From Sarcophilus harrisii (taxonomy: Eukaryota > Chordata > Mammalia > Dasyuromorphia > Dasyuridae): a stretch of DNA of 64,000 nt. The DNA lies in the NCBI RefSeq assembly GCF_902635505.1, contig NC_045429.1, positions 31,081,257 to 31,145,256 on the forward strand, read 5' to 3'. A program made the position numbers and the translations under genes. Below are positions 31,380-64,000 of the stretch, piece after piece. The notes below the pieces were generated by a model. It did no database searches. It had not been told where the DNA came from and worked only from the letters and a program-made list of their open reading frames with translations. The number at the start of each line of letters is the position of its first letter. Positions within the stretch are counted from its first letter, which is position 1.

Positions 31380-31560
31380 TATGTATGTGTGTGTGTGCAC
31401 AAAATATATAAAATATATACACACATATTTTTATATTAAATAATTCCATATTATATAAGTGTAATATATAGTAATTGTATTAATTTTATATTAAATATCA
31501 ATATGACATATAAATAAAAACATTTATATATATACACATATATCCATCCATACATATGTA
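31380..31560. repeat. AT-rich TA/TG simple repeat
   Basis: ATGTATGTGTGTGTGTGCAC, then ATATATAAAATATATACACA and similar text over about 180 bases. Confidence 0.85.
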
Positions 31561-32799
31561 AACCTATGTACCTACATCACACCCCTATATGATCTGGTGT
31601 GTGCCGCTCTCAAGGGCAGACATGATTGTTTTCCTTGTTTTTGTGAGCCCTCAGGCAGGACAGGTCTGGCCCAGAGGCTGCTTGTGTTGGAATGGGCTCT
31701 AATATGTCTCTGCTTCAGGATGGAAACCACTCTCCCCACTGGCCATCAGTGGCGAAATCTGGGCTTTTCTCTCCGCCCTCGTTCTTCTGGACTCTGTGGC
31801 TTTTGCTCCTTCCTCCTTTGTCCCTTCCCTCTCTCCTTCCTTCTTCTCTCCCTTCCCTTCCTCCTTCCCTTCTGTGGTGTTTTTTCTTCTTTTAAATAAT
31901 AATGGTTCTCTCTGGGAGCAGGTTTCTTGGGGAGGTTTTCTGGAGGCAGCCTTCGTTTCAGTTAAAAGTAATAATTACTCCAAACGCAGCCAGGTGATAA
32001 AAGTTCAGACCTTTAATTTCTTATCTCTTTCCTTGGGCTGGGTTAGCTCAGAGGCCTATCTCTCTGCTTGGTTCCAAGAGCTTTTGCAGATTGTCTCTTG
32101 CTTCTACCTCTGCTTTCTTCAGCCTCCAGCCAGCACCTCCTTGCCTAGGGCTGGGCAGCTTTCTGGAGAGCCTTTCAGACCCGCCTTGGTCTCAGTGGAG
32201 GAGGTGCAGGAGCCCATCCACCACAGGTGTGTGAGATGAAGTGAATCTGGTTGCGTCTCCGAGAGAGAGGGCTTCTCCTGAACTGACTTGACGCTTCCCT
32301 CTCAATGTTTTCAGCTCAATTCTCAACCAAGTCTTTGTCTGTTTCTTATATATGATCTCCCAAAGGTTAATTCCTTCTCTGAGAGAGTGGAATTATGGGT
32401 TTCTCCCAGAGTGCTCTCTGGCTCTGAGAGCTTCCAGGGAGATGTGAATTCGGATAGCTCATACTAATCCCTGAAATCTCCCAAACATGTGAACTCCAAT
32501 GAGTACTTAAATACTTCTTGCTTATATGAGCTCTCTAAAGGTGTGAACACAAGCATTGTCTCTAGGTTGTACTTAGTACCTTGTTTCAAGTTCTGGCCCA
32601 TAACATCTCCTCGGAGGATCAGATCAATCATACTGAACCAGGCTAAATTAGATAATTATTGTCTCTATCAATTCTAATGACTTAACACTTTGTAAAGATT
32701 CCAACATCTTCTGTCCTCTCCTTCTTCCTTTAATGATAGGCCTTCCTTCCTTCCTTCCATCTTTCCTTCCTTCCTCCCTCTCCCCTTTCCTCCAGGAAC
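31561..32799. other. Intergenic sequence, mostly unassigned
   Basis: Contains a pyrimidine tract at 31800-31890 and a (CCTT)n tract at 32738-32790. Elsewhere I see no exon or named repeat; open frames are short and low-complexity. Confidence 0.45.
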
Positions 32800-33360
32800 T
32801 GCTTCCACTCTCCCTGCCTCCTCTGCCCACTGGGTACTTATCACCCTTGGGCTCCTTTGCTGGATCCTGGCCACGAATGACCTCTGTCCATCCTCCCTGT
32901 GGGGCTCTCTCCTCCACTCCTCACTTAGTCAGCTCCGTTCCGCGGGCTGTGACTCCCAACCCTTCTCCTGAGTTTGCTGTACCTTTAATGATGGCCTGGA
33001 TGTCCCCAACTGGAGGCTCATTTGGAAGCCCAAAATGTCTAAGAGGAAGCTCCTGCCTTCTCTCCCAAACCCTGCCCTCTTCCAAGTCCCGGCCCTACCC
33101 TCTTCGCCACCCTCCCTCAGGCTGGCTATTTTGGAATCACCTTTGACTCTTGACTCCTCCCTGCCTCTCCCAGCCTTCCAATCAGCTGGGAGATCTCCGA
33201 CCATCCTGCCTCCAGAACGCTGGTCTCGTGGCTTCCTCCCTGGTCCAGGCCCTCACCCCCTCTGCCTGGACCACAGTGACCATGTCCCAGCGGCCCCCAG
33301 ATTTCCTCTCCTCTCCCATCCGTCCTCCGTGTGGCGGCTAAACTAATTTTTCCAATCCGA
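32800..33360 (+). repeat. L2 LINE, ORF-region fragment
   Basis: The text GGAATCACCTTTGACTCTTG, CTGGTCCAGGCCCTCACCCC, CCATCCGTCCTCCGTGTGGC and GGCTAAACTAATTTTTCC follows the L2 reverse-transcriptase C-terminal segment (GTCCAGGCCCTCATC, CATCCTCCACACGGC, AAAGTGATTTT). The left limit is uncertain. Confidence 0.65.
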
Positions 33361-33525
33361 GATAGAGGAGAGTCATTACTTGGGAAGGGGGTGGTGTGAA
33401 ACAGGGCGGGGATTCAGGCCCCAGATGATCTGGGACCACATCTGACATCTAACCTGCCCTCCTCACCCCCAGTCCACCTGAGGACACGAAGAGATCCACC
33501 ACAAGACTCGGACAGAACCAAATGT

Positions 33526-33531
33526 TTTATT
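33526..33531 (-). terminator. TIE1: TIE1 poly(A) signal AATAAA
   Basis: TTTATT on the plus strand, 318 bases past the TIE1 stop, within non-repetitive sequence. It is the first AATAAA after the stop. Cleavage would fall near 33505-33515. A short 3' UTR is also typical of human TIE1. Confidence 0.8.
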
Positions 33532-33848
33532 GTCCCTATTTGCCCCACGGAGGGCAGAGGAGGGGGCAGGGAGGTGCATGAGGGGGGAGGAGTAGCTACA
33601 GTGAGGGAGGATTTGGGGGTGGGGGCAGGTAATAACTCAGAGGAGGAGGAGTGGCCAGACTGGGGAGAAGGCTGGCACCAGGATCCTCCCACCACTACCT
33701 GCACCCATCTATACACAGGACTAAAAATCTGAGTCCCCGAGGCTGGTCCGGGATCCCAGCAGGGCCCCCCCTTGCCGGCGGGGGTCAGCCCGTGCCCGTC
33801 CGTCCCCGGAGGCTCGCTGACCGCAGGGAGCACGGAGCCATCGGACTT

Positions 33849-60643
<26,795 letters not shown>

Positions 60644-61300
60644 GGCCCAGGGACACTGGGGCCAAATCCTCTCTGGGCCGCCCCCGGTTTGCTTCTGGAT
60701 TCACACTGGGCCTTTGGCCGGTTCCCCTGTGGTCACAGTGGGCTTCTGTGTTGGTCCAGGTTTCTGCCCATTAGCGTGGACCGGCCACCGTGTGAGGAGA
60801 GTGTGTTCTGTTTGTGTCAGTGAGCGTCTCCGCCTGGCAGTGAGTGTGTGTCCATGGGTGTTTGTGGCTCCGTGTGCGTGTCCCGACGCTGGTGTCTGGC
60901 TTGGTGTGTCCGCAGGGCCCCAGGAGGAAATGAGCCAGCTGGGGCTGGGGGTGGTAGTGGTGATGGTGTATGTGTGTGTGAGGGGGCGGGGGAAGGGAAG
61001 CTGGGAAGGGAGGGTCGGGAAGCTCAGAACCTGGGGTTCCCTTCCTTTCTCAGGATCCCTCCGTGTCCCCCTTAGCTTGAGGGAAGGGGCTCATTTCCCG
61101 GGGTGGCTAGGACAACTGGGGGGGACCCCCAACGCAGGGGGCACCATCGTGCCCCCCCCCTTCTGGCTGGCCACCCTGCCCCCTCCCAGCCCTCAGGCAG
61201 GAAAAGGAGGAAACAGGCTGGGCTTCCGACCATTCAGGGGGAGGGAAAGGGGCAGGGGCTAGAGCAGGGGGGCGAGGAGGGCCATTGTTCTGGACCCGGA
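60644..61300 (-). promoter_or_regulatory. TIE1: TIE1 5' UTR and upstream region
   Basis: On the minus strand the sequence before the ATG contains a GGGGCGG-like GC box within the 60690 region (CCGGGGGCGGCCC) and an ETS core in GGGGAACCGG near 60723. No TATA box is seen, in keeping with the known TATA-less, ETS-driven human TIE1 promoter. A TG-rich stretch lies at 60780-61000. The transcription start cannot be placed. Confidence 0.45.
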
Positions 61301-62110
61301 GGGGGCGGGCAGTCATAGGAGAGCCCGCCTCCCGCGCCTAAGGGGGACGCACTCGGGGCATTCCCGCGAGGGGCCCCCGGAGGATCCTCTCTCAGGCTGG
61401 TAGACACCCCTCCCCCTGCACGCATGGACACAGACACGCCTGGAACACGGGAGGTGGTCACTAAGCATGGGTCCAATAAAGAGAAACCGTCAGCCTCCTT
61501 CTAGAGGCCCTGCTGGCGTGCCCGTCGTATATGGGCCGGCTCACTGCCCCGGGCGGCGTGCGCCCTGCCGGCTGGGCAGATTGTGGCTAGAGGAGATAGG
61601 GGATTTTGGCCCCGCCCCGAGCCAGGTAGGCCCCGCCCCCTGAGCCAGGTGCGCCCCGCCCCTCCGGGCCAGGTACATCCCGCCCCTTCAGACCAAGTCT
61701 GCCCGGGCCCCTGCCCTGCCCGTTGGCCCGGAAGCCCAGTTCAGGAGCCGCAGGTACGGCTGTCCGGCGGAGGGAAGGAGAGCCGGTGCTCTCTGGCTCC
61801 GGGGAGCGTGAGGAGCCTGAGTGAGGACCCGGGAGTGAGTGGGTCCTCGGGGGCTGGGCGCTTGTGTTTGTGTGTGCACGCGGGCTTGCCCCGGCGGGGA
61901 GGGGCTGTCAGTGTGTGCTGGTCACTGTGTCTGTGGGGGTACGGACTCGGGGGGCGTCGGCGTGTGTCCTTGTGGGTCCCTCGCTGCAGGTGTGCGGTGG
62001 GTGGGGCAAGCGTGTGGGCGGCGGGGCCCGGGCGGGTTGGGGGGGAGACTACCAGTGACTCCGCTGGGGGTGGGGCTCCCTCCGCACTGACAGCTTTGGG
62101 GCTCCTATAG
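61300..62110 (+). promoter_or_regulatory. CpG island with a GC-box array, possible divergent promoter
   Basis: CpG-rich. At 61605-61690, four units of CCCCGCCCC are separated by AGCCAGGT-type spacers of about 26-28 bases, giving a phased row of SP1-type boxes. In human the gene upstream of TIE1, C1orf210, is transcribed away from TIE1, so an island here could be its promoter on the plus strand. No exon could be recognised, so the gene link is inference. Confidence 0.4.
61605..61690 (+). repeat. Tandem GC-box repeat, four units
   Basis: GGCCCCGCCCCGAGCCAGGT is repeated as GGCCCCGCCCCCTGAGCCAG, then GCGCCCCGCCCCTCCGGGCC and CATCCCGCCCCTTCAG, with AGGT between units. Confidence 0.85.
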
Positions 62111-62499
62111 TTAGAAATAAGACGCTCCTGAGCTCTTCCCCCGGCACCTGCTGACTCCCGGCTCTCTCCCGTCATCCCTCAGTTGGCCACCTTTGTGTTT
62201 GTACCTCCGTGTGTCTCCAGTGTGGTCGGGCAGTGTGTGTGCACAGCATGCTGGAGGACAGGAAAGGACCCAGAGCTTGTTGCTCTGGGTGTGTGTGTGT
62301 AGGGGGGAGGGCTGAGCCCCCAACAAAGGCTCTCAGATTCAAAATTTAGTGGAAGGACGACTGTTTCAGATGGGGTGTCTGGAGGGGGGGCAAAAGAGGC
62401 CCTGCCATCCCTCCCTTCATCTCTTCCCCAATTCTTCCCAGCACCCCTGCTCTGTACCACCAAAAAAAAAATCCTTTATGGGCTTTCTACCATACCAAG
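62111..62499. other. No gene recognised
   Basis: Sequence between the CpG island and the L2 block. It includes a short (TG)n at about 62290-62300 and an A9 run at about 62462. Nothing else is identifiable. Confidence 0.5.
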
Positions 62500-63010
62500 T
62501 GTGGGGTTACAATGACAAGAACAAGCAGTCTTTCCCCTGAGGAGCTTATATTCCATTTGGCGTACAAATAGGGAACTAGCAGATGGCTCGAGGAGGAAGG
62601 GAGTACTAATGAAGGGGTGGGGATGAAGAAGGACTTCCTGTAGAAGGTGGCACCTGAGATAAGCACTGAACGAAGAGTTCCTAAGAGACAGAGGTGAGGA
62701 GGGAGGGCATACCCGGCATGAGGGACAGCTAGTGTACATAAAAGTACAGAGGTAGGAAGTGGAAAACTGAGACAAGGAAAAAAGTAAACCATTATGGGTG
62801 TAAGATGCGGTTATATGTGATAACCGTGGAAAAACCGGCTGCACTGCAAAGGGCTTTAAATGACATTTTCCCCCCTTGGAGGCAATAGGGAGCCAGTGAA
62901 GTTTCATGAGTAGCAGAGGTATATCTGTGCCTTAGGAAGATGGTTTTGTCAGCTGTGTGAAGGATGAATTGGAGAGGGAGTTAGGGAAACGAGGAGAGTA
63001 ATTGAAGTTA
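62500..63010 (-). repeat. L2 LINE 3' region
   Basis: TGAGGAGCTTATATTCCATT, AGGACTTCCTGTAGAAGGTG, GGCAATAGGGAGCCAGTGAA and TTGTCAGCTGTGTGAAGGAT are the reverse complement of the L2 block, ending 5' near 63010. Confidence 0.8.
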
Positions 63011-63115
63011 TGTTATTATAACTTGCGGCTATTTAACATAAGACTTTGATGTTGTCAAGTGCTTTGCCTCTTTTAACTCATTTGATCCTCACAAGAATCC
63101 AGTGGGTTTACTGTA
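63005..63115 (-). repeat. MIR-like fragment between two L2 copies
   Basis: TTGTCAAGTGCTTTGCCTCT then TTTAACTCATTTGATCCTCA and CAAGAATCCAGTGGG. Confidence 0.55.
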
Positions 63116-63990
63116 ATAGTCAATAAACATTTATTAAGTACCTTTTGTGTGCCAGACACTGCTAAGCAGGATACAAAGGACGGTTGGTTAAACACAGTTC
63201 CAGCTCTCCTAACGAAGGAGAAAACAGGCAAAAACTTACACATAAACAAGCTACATGCAGGATAAATTGGAGATAAATCAGCTAAGGGAGGGCACCAGCA
63301 TTAAGGGGAATAGGAGAAGCTCCTGTAGAGGCTGGAGTTTTAGCTGAGACTTGAAGAAAGCCATGAGGCACAGTTGAGGAGGAAAAGAGTTTCAGTTATG
63401 GGATGCAACATGAAAATGGGGGGGGGGAGGAGGAGGAGGAGGAAGAGGAGGAGGAGGAGCAAGCCAGAATCACTGGATCAAAAAGAACATGATGAGGAGG
63501 GGGTGGAGATAAGAAGTGAGAAGGTGGAAAGAAATGGGATCCAGAGGACTCTACTAGCTAAACAGGATTTTATACTTGATCCTGGAGGTAATAGGAAGCC
63601 ACTGGAATTGGTTGAATGGAGTGTGAGTGTGTGAGAGATAGTCAGACTTTCACTTTAGGAGATCATCTTGATAGCTGAGTGTAGGATGGAATGGAGAAAC
63701 TCCAGGAGGCTATTCCGGTGGTCTGGGGGAGGTGATGAGGGACTGCACCACCCCAGAGGGGTGAAACAAAGATGTTACAAAGGTAAAAGTGATGGGTCTT
63801 TCCAGCTGATAAGATGTAGGGGATGAGACAAGAGGGAAGGGTCAAGCATGACTCCTAGGTTTTAAGCCTGGGTGACTGGAAAGATTGTGGTACCCTTGAT
63901 GGGAATCAGGAATTTAAGAAGTGAGCATTTGGTTAAGGGGAAGGCAAAGAGTTCGCTATTGAACACGATAAGTTTAAGGTATCTGAGATA
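63115..63990 (-). repeat. L2 LINE 3' region, longer copy
   Basis: Starts at the L2 tail (CAATAAACATTTATTAAGTA, CTTTTGTGTGCCAGACAC), then AAACAAGCTACATGCAGGAT, CTGTAGAGGCTGGAGTTTTA, TTTATACTTGATCCTGGAGG, and AAGCATGACTCCTAGGTTTT near the window end. It carries a GGA microsatellite at 63420-63460 and continues beyond the window. Confidence 0.85.
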
Positions 63991-64000
63991 ATGACGTTTC

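Overview
This window is mammalian nuclear DNA, almost certainly from a marsupial. The evidence is the repeat load: many copies of the marsupial SINE that begins GGGGCAGCTAGGTGG, has a tRNA-like B box and in some copies an RTE-type tail; 3' ends of marsupial-type L1; and a great deal of old L2. The species cannot be fixed from the sequence. No bacterial, plasmid or CRISPR feature is present.

Two host genes fill most of the window, both on the minus strand: TIE1 (60643 down to 33849, 23 coding exons) and MPL, the thrombopoietin receptor (26706 down to 3529, 12 coding exons). Every exon was placed by matching human protein to the translated sequence. Every junction has AG acceptors and GT donors, and phases close through to the stop codon in both genes. 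The order TIE1-MPL matches human 1p34.2, where CDC20 follows MPL. The GC-rich start of the window (1-800) lies where the CDC20 promoter should be, but no CDC20 exon is inside.

Layout: 1-800, GC-rich putative promoter; 801-3060, intergenic with old repeats; 3060-26718, MPL, whose 9.4 kb intron 10 carries L1, L2 and SINE copies; 26719-33505, intergenic, with an inverted L1 cluster, one solo retroviral LTR with a 4-bp target duplication, and L2; 33505-60700, TIE1, whose large introns 3, 9, 14, 17 and 22 hold minisatellites, microsatellites, L2 and SINEs; 60700-62100, TIE1 upstream region and a CpG/GC-box island that may serve a divergent plus-strand gene; 62500-64000, L2 on the minus strand.

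Biologically, TIE1 is the endothelial orphan co-receptor of the angiopoietin-TIE2 system, and MPL drives megakaryocyte and stem-cell growth through JAK2. TIE1 is very conserved here, with an intact kinase frame. MPL is not. The autoinhibitory tryptophan of the juxtamembrane RWQFP motif (human W515) is absent, two cytoplasmic tyrosines are phenylalanine, exon 4 is about 35 residues longer, and the C terminus runs about 41 residues beyond the human one. These MPL differences are the most interesting content of the window. Next come the frame-preserving minisatellites of TIE1 intron 3 and a 34-base homopolymer in an 83-bp TIE1 intron. I found no previously undescribed multigene system.
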